From: Spirosoma radiotolerans
Lineage (GTDB): Bacteria > Bacteroidota > Bacteroidia > Cytophagales > Spirosomataceae
Assembly: GCF_000974425.1 (NCBI RefSeq)
Contig: NZ_CP010429.1
Location: 992,001-1,056,000 of the forward strand
Length of the DNA stretch: 64,000 nucleotides
Direction of reading: 5' to 3'
The stretch's first letter is position 1; every line of letters starts with the position of its first letter. The notes under the pieces are model-generated. The model saw only the letters and a program-made list of their open reading frames with translations. It had not been told where the DNA came from and made no database searches. Shown here piece by piece: positions 34,258 to 43,067 of the stretch. The position numbers and the translations under genes are program-made.

Positions 34258-34349
34258 GGGCAGAGAGTGAACAAAGATAAGCGGTAATCGGCATAGCTGC
34301 TTATTGTGGGCCACGAGCGCCGGGAAATTGGAAATGCGAAAGTCAACCC

Positions 34350-34751
34350 TTATCCATTGACTCTTTTCAGCGCCAGATGGGGCGTTATCCGTTGCGTTAG
34401 TATGTCCAGGTCCACGGGTTTCACCAAATGGGCATCGAAGCCCGATTCCCAGCTCAGTCGTATGTCTTCAGGTTGATTGTAGCCACTTAATGCAATCACC
34501 ACGATCTCCTTTTCGGATGGCTGCATTCGAATCGTCCGGCAGGTTTCATAACCGTCTATTTCGGGCATTGCCAGATCAAGCAGCACCACATCGGGCCGCA
34601 GGCGTTCGGTAGCCTCGATACCCTCCCGGCCATTGGGGTAGCTACAGGCATCATAGCCTTTCAGCTTGAGCAGCATAACCAGTGTAAAGGCGGCATCCGG
34701 GTTATCATCTACGACCAGTATTTGGCAACTGTCTGGTTTTGCGTTAACCAT
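34350..34751 (-). CDS. Single-domain response regulator (receiver only)
   Basis: A 133-residue CheY-like receiver with no output domain. Acidic residues D15/D16 (V-V-D-D-N-P), the phosphoacceptor D59 (V-V-L-L-D-L-A-M-P), S89 (A-L-S-G) and K111 (L-V-K-P-V) are all present. Its start overlaps the end of the sensor kinase gene by 8 bp, so the two are translationally coupled and form a pair. A receiver-only partner suggests a phosphorelay or an allosteric output on another protein. The ChrB-AraC gene follows after 92 bp on the same strand. Confidence 0.9.
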   Translation of the reverse strand: MVNAKPDSCQILVVDDNPDAAFTLVMLLKLKGYDACSYPNGREGIEATERLRPDVVLLDLAMPEIDGYETCRTIRMQPSEKEIVVIALSGYNQPEDIRLSWESGFDAHLVKPVDLDILTQRITPHLALKRVNG

Positions 34752-36318
34752 ATTCGTTATGGGTTACTGTGTGGTTGGGATGTTTCAACGGCAGATATAT
34801 ACTAAATTCACTACCTGCACCGACCCCGGCACTAGCGACTTCAACCCGCCCGCCGTGCAGTTCCGCAAACTGTTTGACGAGCGTAAGCCCCAGGCCCAGC
34901 CCCCCCTGCGAACGGATAGAGGATGTATCGACCTGTACAAACATGGTAAAGATTCGATCTAATTGATCAGCGGCAATGCCGATGCCATCATCACGTATCC
35001 GTAAGCACGCTTCTCCGCCGACTTGTTCCAGAGTCAACCAAACGTGGCCGTTGTTATGGGTGAATTTGGCCGCATTGCTTAGTAAGTCTCGAATCATTTG
35101 GGTGAGTCGAATGTCGTCGCCCTGCATATAAAGAGGCTCGCCGGGCAGGCTGGCCATGAACTGGCGCTGCCCTGTCTCCACCAATGGCCGGGCTGCTTCG
35201 ATAGCCTGCCTGACCAGACTCGTTAGGTCAAGACTCGCTAGGCGCAATTGGGTTTTGCCCTGGTTAATCCGGCTCACATCCAGCAAGTCATCGACCAGGC
35301 GAACCAGATGGCTCACTTCCCGGCTCATCAGCGTTAGGGCCGATTCAAGCGGCAGCATTTCATTGGTCCCCTTCGTTAATTGCAGAATCTGTACCGTGTT
35401 AGACAGGGTGGCCAGTGGGTTGCGTAGTTCATGCGCCAGCAAGGCCATAAACTCGTCTTTTCGTTGGGCGCCTTCTTTTAGTTCTTCCTCCGCCTGTTTT
35501 CGATCCGTAATGTCAAACATGACACCGCTCATCCGGCTTGGCCGTCCGTCGACTTCTTCGGTAATGCGACCATAGCCACTCATCCAGCGTAGAGTGCCAT
35601 CGTCTCGTATGATTCGAAAATCAGTATCATAAATTCCCTGCTGCTCAATAGCCTGCGTCAGTTGATCGGTTACCCGTTGGCGGTCATCTGGATGTATGTG
35701 CGACAGGAAGTCTGCCGGTTGCATCGGTTCGGGCTGTAGAGGCATACCCAGCAATTTGAAATGTTGTTCATTCCAATAGACTTGGTTAGCCGCCAGGTGC
35801 CACTCCCAGGTTGCCATCTCGGCCGCTTCAACCGCAATGATCGTACGCTTTTGCAGCCGATTAAGGGATTCTTCGGCTTGTTTTCGTTGTGTGATGTCGC
35901 TGGCAACGCCAACCCATTCGACAATTTTAGACTGGGTATTGAGCAACGGGATGGCCCGTGATAAGGTCCAGCCAATCGTTCCATCAGCAAGAATGATCCG
36001 GTGTTCCAGTTCAAAGATGCTCTTGGTTTCAATGGCTTGCTCGATGGCGGCCTGAACCTGGGGTTGGTCTTGCAGAGGAATGTACTTTTTAAACCAGTAT
36101 TGGCTGGGTTTTTCGGTAGTAGCCAGGAATTCCTGCCCTTCCAGCGTGAGCATCTGGCTCCAATCGGCATTCATGCGATAGACGGCATCGGAAATAGTCG
36201 TAAGGAACATCCTGAAGTGTTCCTGAGAGGAACGTAATGCCTTCTCGGCATCTTTCCAGTAACGACTTGGATCGAGTCGAGGGGATGATTCATCCTGATC
36301 GTTAATTTCATTAGCCAT
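34744..36318 (-). CDS. Soluble sensor histidine kinase with two PAS domains
   Basis: A 524-residue histidine kinase without transmembrane segments. PAS 1 spans about residues 30-145 and PAS 2 about 155-275, each ending with a PAC-type D-I-T-x-R-K-Q-A-E-E segment. The H-box F-M-A-L-L-A-H-E-L-R-N-P-L places the phosphorylated His at 296. The ATPase domain has D-L-L-S-N-A-A-K-F-T (N box), D-D-G-I-G-I (G1) and G-G-L-G-L-G-L-T-L-V (G2). It probably senses an intracellular redox, light or small-molecule signal through PAS. Its cognate receiver overlaps its 3' end. Whether it controls the downstream chromate genes is unproven. Confidence 0.92.
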   Translation of the reverse strand: MANEINDQDESSPRLDPSRYWKDAEKALRSSQEHFRMFLTTISDAVYRMNADWSQMLTLEGQEFLATTEKPSQYWFKKYIPLQDQPQVQAAIEQAIETKSIFELEHRIILADGTIGWTLSRAIPLLNTQSKIVEWVGVASDITQRKQAEESLNRLQKRTIIAVEAAEMATWEWHLAANQVYWNEQHFKLLGMPLQPEPMQPADFLSHIHPDDRQRVTDQLTQAIEQQGIYDTDFRIIRDDGTLRWMSGYGRITEEVDGRPSRMSGVMFDITDRKQAEEELKEGAQRKDEFMALLAHELRNPLATLSNTVQILQLTKGTNEMLPLESALTLMSREVSHLVRLVDDLLDVSRINQGKTQLRLASLDLTSLVRQAIEAARPLVETGQRQFMASLPGEPLYMQGDDIRLTQMIRDLLSNAAKFTHNNGHVWLTLEQVGGEACLRIRDDGIGIAADQLDRIFTMFVQVDTSSIRSQGGLGLGLTLVKQFAELHGGRVEVASAGVGAGSEFSIYLPLKHPNHTVTHNEYG

Positions 36319-36561
36319 ATTTCGACTTTAAAATGCTGGAAAGCGGTTACAAGCCGGTAATACCCTGGTTTAAAAGAGTTAAATCTTTGCTGCGCTTACA
36401 ACTAGGTAAGTGCGACAAAGTTTATTGCTGTGATTAATCAGTGATGGTAAGGTACCGATCCTTCGTTTAACAGGGAAACTTGTACAACTATGCCCGTTCA
36501 GTGTGTTGGCTAGGGCACTCAAAGAAGGCAGGGTGAAGCAGATGACTTCACCGCTAAGAAA
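36319..36561. other. Gap upstream of the sensor kinase gene
   Basis: I see no gene here. It must contain the promoter for the kinase-receiver transcript, but no good TAnnTTTG element could be assigned on the minus strand. It ends at the terminator of the MFS gene that lies further right. Confidence 0.5.
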
Positions 36562-36593
36562 AGTCCGGCTTCAAGGCTAGGTGAAGCCGGACT
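36562..36593 (-). terminator. Intrinsic terminator of the second MFS gene
   Basis: AGTCCGGCTTCA (36562-36573) pairs perfectly with TGAAGCCGGACT (36582-36593), loop 8 nt. On the minus strand the stem is followed by TTTTCTT. It lies about 70 bp past the MFS stop codon (36661); an additional T/A-run is at 36628-36635. Confidence 0.75.
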
Positions 36594-36660
36594 ATGACAA
36601 GTTACTGATTTACAGGAATGTATAATCTTTTTTTTACACTAGTTTAATACGGATGCCAGC

Positions 36661-37989
36661 TTACTCCCCAACAACGATACCTTCCGGTGCATCCTGCGTA
36701 ATGGCCCGTTCTATTTTGCCAACCAGAAATATATAGGAACACGCGCCAATCAGACCTAAGGTGCCAATGAACACAAGGGCCGGTTTGAAGTCGCCGTCTT
36801 TGGCCAGAAAGCCAATCACAATGGGTACGACAATGGAAGCCAGATTCCCCATGAAATTAAAAACGCCCCCGGTCAGGCCAATCAGGTTTTTGGGGGATAG
36901 AATAGACACGAATACCCAGGAGATCAGCGCCATGCCCGATCCAAAGAACGCCAGCGCCATAAAGAAAATAATCAACGCTGTATCGTCGGTATAATTGGCA
37001 CCTATGATGCTGATAGACAATAGCAGCCCAATAATGATGGGCGCTTTGCGAGCCATGGTCACCGATTTTCCCTGCTTCACCAACCGGTCGGAAACAAAGC
37101 CCGACAGGAGCAGACCCGCGCAGGCTGCTAAAAAAGGCACCGAAGCCAGATAGCCCGATTTGATGAAGTCCAGCCCCCGGTATTTTACCAGGTAGGTTGG
37201 AAACCAGGTAAGGAAAAACCAAAGGGTGGCATTGACGGCAAACTGCCCGATGTAAACGCCCCATAGCGTTCGGGTGGAGAAGACCTGTTTTACATTAACC
37301 CATTTCCAGACAGCCGCCTGATTCGTGCCTGGCTTCCGCCCTCTGAACAGGCCACCGCCTTCTTCTATGTATGTCAGTTCTTCTTCACTCACGGTTGGGT
37401 GGTCGAGCGGATCGCGGTAAAAAACATACCAGATCACACCCCAGAGCAGCCCAACGATTCCGGTGCCAATGAACAGCCCCTGCCAGCCGGCCAGATGCTG
37501 CACATTGACCAGCACCGGTGTCAGAAAGGCAAGGCCAATGAATTGCCCCGATACATAGAGGGCAATGGACGAGGCTCGTTCGTGCTCGGGAAACCAGCTC
37601 GTTACGATCCGGTTATTAATGGGGTAAGAGGGTGCTTCGAAGGCACCCGTGGCCAGCCGTAGCGAAAACAGGCTGGCAAATCCTTTCACAAATCCCTGAC
37701 AAAGGGTGGCAATGGACCAGGTAATCAAACAGAAGGCATACAGGATGCGCGGACCAAACCGGTCAGCAATTAATCCGCCCGGAATCTGAAGGAGCGCATA
37801 CGTCCAGCCAAAAGCGGAAAAAATGAACCCCAGCTCCTCCGACGACAGGTTCATGTCTTTGCTCAGGGCCGCGCCCGCTACGGAAATATTACTACGATCC
37901 AGGTAGTTGATGACCACATTGACAAAGACAAGGGCTAACATCCCGTAGCGCACCTGCGTCTTTTTACGTCTGCCAATTGCTTGCTCCAT
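36661..37989 (-). CDS. MFS transporter, hexuronate/glucarate-like ACS type
   Basis: A 442-residue 12-helix carrier. N-Y-L-D-R-S-N-I-S-V-A-G in helix 1 and F-G-W-T-Y-A-L-L-Q-I-P-G-G-L-I-A-D-R-F-G-P-R in the helix 2-3 loop are those of the ACS subgroup that includes GudP, GarP and ExuT, which move sugar acids with protons. It is on the same strand as an SDR, a TIM-barrel epimerase and a PVC-type haem protein, with hairpin repeats between. The neighbourhood fits uptake of a sugar acid or oxidised sugar, inferred from context. Confidence 0.88.
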   Translation of the reverse strand: MEQAIGRRKKTQVRYGMLALVFVNVVINYLDRSNISVAGAALSKDMNLSSEELGFIFSAFGWTYALLQIPGGLIADRFGPRILYAFCLITWSIATLCQGFVKGFASLFSLRLATGAFEAPSYPINNRIVTSWFPEHERASSIALYVSGQFIGLAFLTPVLVNVQHLAGWQGLFIGTGIVGLLWGVIWYVFYRDPLDHPTVSEEELTYIEEGGGLFRGRKPGTNQAAVWKWVNVKQVFSTRTLWGVYIGQFAVNATLWFFLTWFPTYLVKYRGLDFIKSGYLASVPFLAACAGLLLSGFVSDRLVKQGKSVTMARKAPIIIGLLLSISIIGANYTDDTALIIFFMALAFFGSGMALISWVFVSILSPKNLIGLTGGVFNFMGNLASIVVPIVIGFLAKDGDFKPALVFIGTLGLIGACSYIFLVGKIERAITQDAPEGIVVGE

Positions 37990-38080
37990 GTTGAGGGTGT
38001 TCGGTTTGTGGTTTTGGGTTTACGGTATTCGGTTTGTGGTTTTTGGTAAGCCCAGCCCAGACAACCACTTGACTACTACT

Positions 38081-38176
38081 AGGGCTGTGTCCTCATAGCT
38101 CTGTCGGGGCGGTCCGCCGGTGCGGACAGTAACAGCGTAACCATCCGGATAAGTGGGCCGTGAGGACACGGCCCAC
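38081..38176. repeat. BIME-like pair of GTGAGGACAC-core hairpins
   Basis: The right hairpin is perfect: arms GTGGGCC (38153-38159) and GGCCCAC (38170-38176) around GTGAGGACAC (38160-38169). CATCCGG lies at 38142-38148 just before it. The left hairpin (around GTGTCCTCAT, 38086-38095) is degenerate and reversed. Between them is a small GTCCGC/GCGGAC stem (38112-38127). The element lies in the gap between the SDR stop (38250) and the MFS start. Confidence 0.75.
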
Positions 38177-38249
38177 GGAGACGTGTGTGGTTTAGGGTAA
38201 AGTGGTTGTCTCGAACGGACTTACTGTAAACCACAAACTAAACCGCAAA

Positions 38250-39035
38250 TTACCTCGCTGTCCAGCCGCCGTCTACGGTGAGCATCGAGCCGACCATAAA
38301 CGTGGCGGCATCGCTGGCCAGGAAGATCGCGGCCCCCTGAATTTCGCGCAACAGGCCCCATCGGCCCAGCGCCGTAGCACCCACCACAAATTTTAGGCCC
38401 TCTTCGGTATCGGCAATAGGTAGATTCATTTCGGTCAGAAACGGACCGGGACAAATGGCATTGACCGTAATGTTGAATGGAGCCAGCTCCAGGGCCAGCG
38501 CACGGGTCATTTGCACCACTGCGCCTTTGCTGGATGTATAGGGCGTCCGGTTCGACAAGCCAACCAGACCAAGTGTACTGGCCAGATTGATGATACTGCC
38601 CCGGCCTGCTTTTTTCATGGCTGGCGTAACGGCCCGGCAGCAAAGCCAGGTGCCGGTGACGTTGACATCCATGACCTTGCTGAAATCCTCGAGCGTCAGT
38701 TCGTCGATGGGCCCCCGAATGTTGATGCCCGCGCTATTGATCAGACAATCAACTTTCCCGAATGCATCCAGCGCTGCGTTGACCATCGCTTCAGTTTGGT
38801 CAGCTTTGGTAATGTCGGCCGCAAACGAAATGGCTTTAACGCCATAGTCCGTACTCAATTCCTGGGCAGCGGCTGCGCCTTCTTCGGCGTTGCGGTTTAC
38901 CAGCATGACGCTGGCTCCTGCGGAAGCCAGTCCGGCGGCCATCGCTAAACCCAGTCCCTTTGAGCCACCCGTAATGATGGCTGACTTTCCAGTGAGGTCA
39001 AATTGCTTAATACCCGGAAGAAGTTCTTTACTCAT
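38250..39035 (-). CDS. SDR oxidoreductase, gluconate 5-dehydrogenase-like
   Basis: A 261-residue cytoplasmic short-chain dehydrogenase. T-G-G-S-K-G-L-G is at residues 22-29, the catalytic triad is S153, Y166, K170 (Y-T-S-S-K), and N-R-N after the second strand suggests NADP is accepted. I-N-S-A-G-I-N-I-R-G and the C-terminal L-T-V-D-G-G-W-T-A-R are those of the gluconate 5-dehydrogenase / 3-oxoacyl reductase-like branch, which interconverts keto and hydroxy sugar acids. I use ATG 39035 instead of the TTG at 39074. It is flanked by hairpin repeats, and its neighbours are an ACS transporter and a sugar epimerase. Confidence 0.88.
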   Translation of the reverse strand: MSKELLPGIKQFDLTGKSAIITGGSKGLGLAMAAGLASAGASVMLVNRNAEEGAAAAQELSTDYGVKAISFAADITKADQTEAMVNAALDAFGKVDCLINSAGINIRGPIDELTLEDFSKVMDVNVTGTWLCCRAVTPAMKKAGRGSIINLASTLGLVGLSNRTPYTSSKGAVVQMTRALALELAPFNITVNAICPGPFLTEMNLPIADTEEGLKFVVGATALGRWGLLREIQGAAIFLASDAATFMVGSMLTVDGGWTAR

Positions 39036-39099
39036 TTTTATGTATTCGTAGGTTGTATTGATACGTTGTTTCAATGGATTCGTAGATAAACGAGTCTAC

Positions 39100-39190
39100 C
39101 TCCGTGGTCGTGTTGTCAGTTTTAAGAAACTGACAACACGACCAGTGTAACCGGCCGCACAGGTGGTCCGTGTCCTCACGGACCACGGAG
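39100..39190. repeat. Composite element: TAAG-loop hairpin plus core hairpin
   Basis: The 17-bp perfect stem at 39106-39122/39127-39143 has loop TAAG, with GTCAGTTT/AAACTGAC at its top, identical to the stem at 29529-29548. The second hairpin, GTGGTCC-GTGTCCTCAC-GGACCAC, spans 39163-39186. The outer ends CTCCGTGGTC (39100-39109) and GACCACGGAG (39181-39190) also pair, so alternative folds compete. It lies between the epimerase stop (39214) and the SDR start. Confidence 0.82.
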
Positions 39191-39213
39191 CCAGCGAAGT
39201 TAGGCCGATAACC

Positions 39214-40272
39214 TTACGTAAGCCCCAAAGACTGTTTGCTGTAATGAATGCAGGCGACAATATTTTCCTCTTCGAGGGCCAGTTTGCCATCAGCATCCAG
39301 TTTGCCCATGCGGGGAAGGCCGCCGGGGTATTTGTGCTGCCTGACCGTGCGGAGCATGCGCGCCAGGTCAGAGCCCGGTACGCTGCCCATGGTTTCCCAG
39401 TAGGTATTGGTCAGACAGGGAATTTCCAGCGGGTCACGCGTGATCATTTCCAGACTGAATGTACCTTCTGGGTTATGCTGTTTGCAGAGGTCAACCATCT
39501 TTTTCAGGTTCAGAATACCTTTCCCCATGGGCACCTCCGACAATAAAAACCCATCGGGATATTCCTCAACCGCCATGTCTTTGACGTGCGTGCTGAAGAC
39601 ATAGGGCGACAACGTCTGGACAACTTCCATCGGATCTTCAAGGAGGGCCATACTATTACCGAAATCGAGCGTAACGCCGATCCATTCGCTGTTGACCTGC
39701 TTCAATAGATTGACTAGGTCTGGCGCTCGCCAGTCTTTGTGGTTTTCAACGCCCAGTTTGACCTTATGCTTCCGCAGAACGGGCTCGGCTAACTGCAGAG
39801 AAGCCAATGCCGTTTTCTTTAACTCCTCGAAGGCTTCGGGTGAGTGGTAGGTTTCGTAGCGTCGTCCGGTTGAGCAAACCGTTCGTAACACATGCGCTCC
39901 GGCTTCCCGTGCATTGACAACGTCCTGCTCAAACTTAGACACGTCCTCTGCTTTTTTGGGCAGGCCAATGGAGCCTTCCAGGTAGAGGCCATATTTCTCG
40001 CGCTCATCACGCACCTTTTTGGCAAAATCCGTTGACCAGCCGTTTACGATCACCTGCACGCCCCCGGCTCCCAGTTGGTGGCAATGATCCAGCAACTGAA
40101 TGGCATTGGTAAACGCTGGATACTTCTTGCTGTCTGTTTTTGAATTCCAGCGGCTCCAGTACGAATGCACCACAATGCCCATGCGCGTGTCTTTCGCAAA
40201 CGTCGGTAATTGCGGAAGCGACAGGGCAGCCGCGCCGAGTGACGCTTTTTGGATAAAATCTCGTCTTTTCAT
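39214..40272 (-). CDS. TIM-barrel sugar isomerase/epimerase, Tat-type leader
   Basis: A 352-residue xylose-isomerase-like TIM barrel. The leader M-K-R-R-D-F-I-Q-K-A-S-L-G-A-A-A is Tat-like. Barrel residues that would bind a metal include E in V-E-N-H-K-D-W, D in V-T-L-D-F-G-N, H in F-S-T-H-V-K-D and E in F-S-L-E-M-I. It follows the PVC-type haem protein gene by 26 bp and is probably cotranscribed with it. It likely acts on a sugar or keto-sugar outside the cytoplasm. It is a distant paralogue in fold of the protein at 19057-19998. Confidence 0.86.
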   Translation of the reverse strand: MKRRDFIQKASLGAAALSLPQLPTFAKDTRMGIVVHSYWSRWNSKTDSKKYPAFTNAIQLLDHCHQLGAGGVQVIVNGWSTDFAKKVRDEREKYGLYLEGSIGLPKKAEDVSKFEQDVVNAREAGAHVLRTVCSTGRRYETYHSPEAFEELKKTALASLQLAEPVLRKHKVKLGVENHKDWRAPDLVNLLKQVNSEWIGVTLDFGNSMALLEDPMEVVQTLSPYVFSTHVKDMAVEEYPDGFLLSEVPMGKGILNLKKMVDLCKQHNPEGTFSLEMITRDPLEIPCLTNTYWETMGSVPGSDLARMLRTVRQHKYPGGLPRMGKLDADGKLALEEENIVACIHYSKQSLGLT

Positions 40273-40298
40273 GCCTATAAGGGGCTTAGGTTGTCCGG

Positions 40299-42857
40299 TT
40301 ATTTTCCGCTGGTAGCCTTGCCTTCAGAGATATAATTGTTCAATTCTTTAGCGGTCCAGGGAACAACCCGCCCCTGCGAGGTAACCCGTGTCATGCCCAC
40401 CACGCGCTTCCCGATGGGACCTGCGTTGTTGCCCCACTCATTTCGGATGTACATCAGAATGGCCGTAATCGAACCATCGTCCATGGTCGAGTGAGCCGGC
40501 ATAACCGGCAGAATGTCCGGGGCATCATATACTTTTTTGGCCACTTCTACCGGGCCTTCCATGCCGTGCAGGATGATAAGCGACAGGCGTTTTTCGTCGC
40601 CCAAAACCCAGTCAGAACCGATGAGGGGCGGGGCAAATCGCTTTAAACCGGCACCGTCTGTACCATGACAGCCGGAGCAGGTGCTGAGGTAATGCTGACG
40701 TCCTGCTGCGAACAATTTTTGCTCATCGTCGTTCAGCAGGCTCTTTTTGGGCAGGTTGGCTCGGCTGGCAACGTGGCCCGGCCATTCGAACATGGCGCCC
40801 AGGGTAGCCAGCCGGGTAGGGTCGATCTTGCCCGCCGACTGGGTCATAATTTTGGGCGCTGCTGCCAGCCTGATCGGTTTTAGCTTGCTGTTACTGCCCT
40901 GAATCGATAAGCCCGTCAGGATCGCTTTTTCCTGCCAGGTCAAGGTTGCGTTTGGCGTGTTCAGCATGGCCAGCAGAGCGGTTAGTTCGGCTGAATTCCG
41001 CTTGCGAATGACGGACGTAGTCAACATTTCCAGAAAAATTTCTTTCGAAGGCTGAGTCGTTTGCCAGGTGGGTGATTTCGTCAGGCTTTGCAAAAAAGCA
41101 AACTCCCGGTCCTGAAGGCTGCTGAGGGCGGCATCCCGAATCAGGGCCGATTCACCATATCGGTTTACGATGCCCGCCAGCAAGGGCTGTGCGGCATTCT
41201 GGTCAAGTACGGCCGCCGTAAACGCCATTTGGAGCACTTGTTCAATCGGGGCTTTCTCCCAGTCCTTCACCAGTTGCTCACCCAGTTTGGCGCGCACTGT
41301 TCTGTCTGTTTTGGCGAAGGGTTCGAGTAGCCGAAGAGCCGTCGTTCTGACGAGGGTGTTGTTGTCCGTCAGGAGGCCAAAGAGAACCGTCGGGCTGCTC
41401 ATTTGTAGGCCATCCAGCGTCCATAAGGCGTGGAAACGACCTAGCTGATCGGTGCCTTTCTGCGCTAAATCCGTCAGGGCCTGCCGGGTACTTTTATCCT
41501 TACGCTCGATCAACAGTCGCTGGGCCATATCCCGGTGCCAGCCGTCGGGATTGGAGAGTTCGGCAACCAGCTCCGCTGACGAGGCTGTAGACAGTTTTTT
41601 CGGCTTCGAGGCCTGCCAGTTCTCGGGAACGATCCGCCAGATGCGACCGTAGTTGACGGGTTTTACCAAACCGCGGGCAATCGTCTGTTCTTTCAAATAG
41701 GGCGTTACATAGGCGCTATGCTGGATAAGACCTCTGTACATATCGGCCACATAGAGCGCCCCGTCAGGCCCTGTTGTCAGATGAACGGGCCTGAACCGTT
41801 CGTCGGTCGATGCCAGAAACTCCTTGCCGGGGTGGGGGTCGTGGGCGGCAATGAGCAGTTCTTTATTCTCGGATATATTTCGCTTGATCAAGTTTCCGGC
41901 CGGTTCGCACACGAACACATTGCCATAAAAAGGTTTGGGTAAGGCCATGCCCCGATAAACGAGGGGCGAGCAGGCCGCCGTAAATTCCAGCAAATGCCCT
42001 TCTTTATCCAAAGTGCCGGGTATGTACCCCCGGTTGACAGCCGGATTAGGCCGGATGGGGTAAACCCGCCGGTCGATGGTCAGGCCATAGTCGATGCCTG
42101 TCGTGGGGGTGTGGTGTTTGTTGCGGGAGAGGTAATTGGGCGGCACCAGATCGGCGTGTAACTGTGACCAGTTGTAATTGTAATACAACCGCCCCTGGTC
42201 GTCGTGGCTGATGCCCCATTGGCCACGAGCTTCCGTACTGTCACGTTGCCACGCTCCGTTCACTTCTTTGTAGCGAAAACGCGACTTGGCGTTGTAGAGC
42301 CAGTTGTCCATGCTACGCCAGAGTCCATTGCCCGAATGCTCGGGAAGGCCGCTACCCGCATAATCTTTGTCGATGAGGGTTTTCGAGTCGGCTTTACCGT
42401 CGCCATTCAGGTCTTTGGTCATCCACAACGAACCATTTTCGGCCACCAGCGCCCCGCCGGGAACCAGCGCCAGGGCGCGGGGCATCACCAGGCTGTCGAG
42501 GTAGACCTTGCTGACGTCCATCTGGCCATCGCCGTTTGTATCCTCCAGCACGGAGATCCGGCCGACGGGCTTATTTTCGCCTTCGCCGTCGATGGTTGGC
42601 ATGAACCCACGCATCTCCACAACCCACAGTCGGCCATCTTCATCGAAGGTAATGACGACAGGATCCTGCACCATGGGTTCTGCGGCAACGAGCTGCAACT
42701 TCAGGCCGGGCTCAAGCTGAAAGGTCGCTAATTCTTCGGTGGGCGTTCGGGCAGGAGAAGGACCTTCGTCCAGCAAACTACCAAATTTACCTTTGAAGCT
42801 TACCAGGCAAAAAAGGGCAGCACCCAGTAAGCATACGGAATAAACGGGCTTAGTCAT
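40299..42857 (-). CDS. PVC-type haem-binding dehydrogenase with HEAT repeats
   Basis: An 852-residue exported protein. After a hydrophobic leader (about residues 1-25) comes a beta-propeller dehydrogenase-like domain (about 45-380: D-P-V-V-I-T-F-D-E-D-G-R-L-W-V-V-E and G-P-D-G-A-L-Y-V-A-D-M-Y-R-G). Next are helical HEAT-like repeats (about 410-640), then a cytochrome c domain with C727-S-G-C730-H731 and a Met near its end as candidate distal ligand. This is the architecture of the membrane-bound dehydrogenases abundant in Planctomycetes, Verrucomicrobia and some Bacteroidota, thought to oxidise sugars. I use ATG 42857 (M-T-K-P) instead of a TTG 9 bp upstream. The epimerase gene follows 26 bp downstream. 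Confidence 0.9.
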   Translation of the reverse strand: MTKPVYSVCLLGAALFCLVSFKGKFGSLLDEGPSPARTPTEELATFQLEPGLKLQLVAAEPMVQDPVVITFDEDGRLWVVEMRGFMPTIDGEGENKPVGRISVLEDTNGDGQMDVSKVYLDSLVMPRALALVPGGALVAENGSLWMTKDLNGDGKADSKTLIDKDYAGSGLPEHSGNGLWRSMDNWLYNAKSRFRYKEVNGAWQRDSTEARGQWGISHDDQGRLYYNYNWSQLHADLVPPNYLSRNKHHTPTTGIDYGLTIDRRVYPIRPNPAVNRGYIPGTLDKEGHLLEFTAACSPLVYRGMALPKPFYGNVFVCEPAGNLIKRNISENKELLIAAHDPHPGKEFLASTDERFRPVHLTTGPDGALYVADMYRGLIQHSAYVTPYLKEQTIARGLVKPVNYGRIWRIVPENWQASKPKKLSTASSAELVAELSNPDGWHRDMAQRLLIERKDKSTRQALTDLAQKGTDQLGRFHALWTLDGLQMSSPTVLFGLLTDNNTLVRTTALRLLEPFAKTDRTVRAKLGEQLVKDWEKAPIEQVLQMAFTAAVLDQNAAQPLLAGIVNRYGESALIRDAALSSLQDREFAFLQSLTKSPTWQTTQPSKEIFLEMLTTSVIRKRNSAELTALLAMLNTPNATLTWQEKAILTGLSIQGSNSKLKPIRLAAAPKIMTQSAGKIDPTRLATLGAMFEWPGHVASRANLPKKSLLNDDEQKLFAAGRQHYLSTCSGCHGTDGAGLKRFAPPLIGSDWVLGDEKRLSLIILHGMEGPVEVAKKVYDAPDILPVMPAHSTMDDGSITAILMYIRNEWGNNAGPIGKRVVGMTRVTSQGRVVPWTAKELNNYISEGKATSGK

Positions 42858-43067
42858 GGCATACAAGCGGCTTGCAAACGTTCAGTGTACTTCTTCGCAA
42901 ACGATCACTATGCATGAAAAGCTTAATAAGCTTGACAAATACTACAACTATTTCTGCAAATTTCACAACTGGCCCGTCAAACCGTCAAACGAACACACAA
43001 AACAGTATATAAGGCCCTATTCATCGTTTAAAAACTACATTGATACACTGACGAAACACATTCATTC

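Noticed and set aside
34258..34314. GTG start for the ChrB-AraC fusion 57 bp upstream
   Set aside because: The added 19 residues do not belong to the ChrB domain, which begins at the ATG at 34257.
38006..38050. Short direct repeat around TTCGGTTTGTGGTTTT upstream of the second MFS gene
   Set aside because: Only two imperfect copies are present, with a loosely inverted partner near 38228. I could not tell it from low-complexity sequence.
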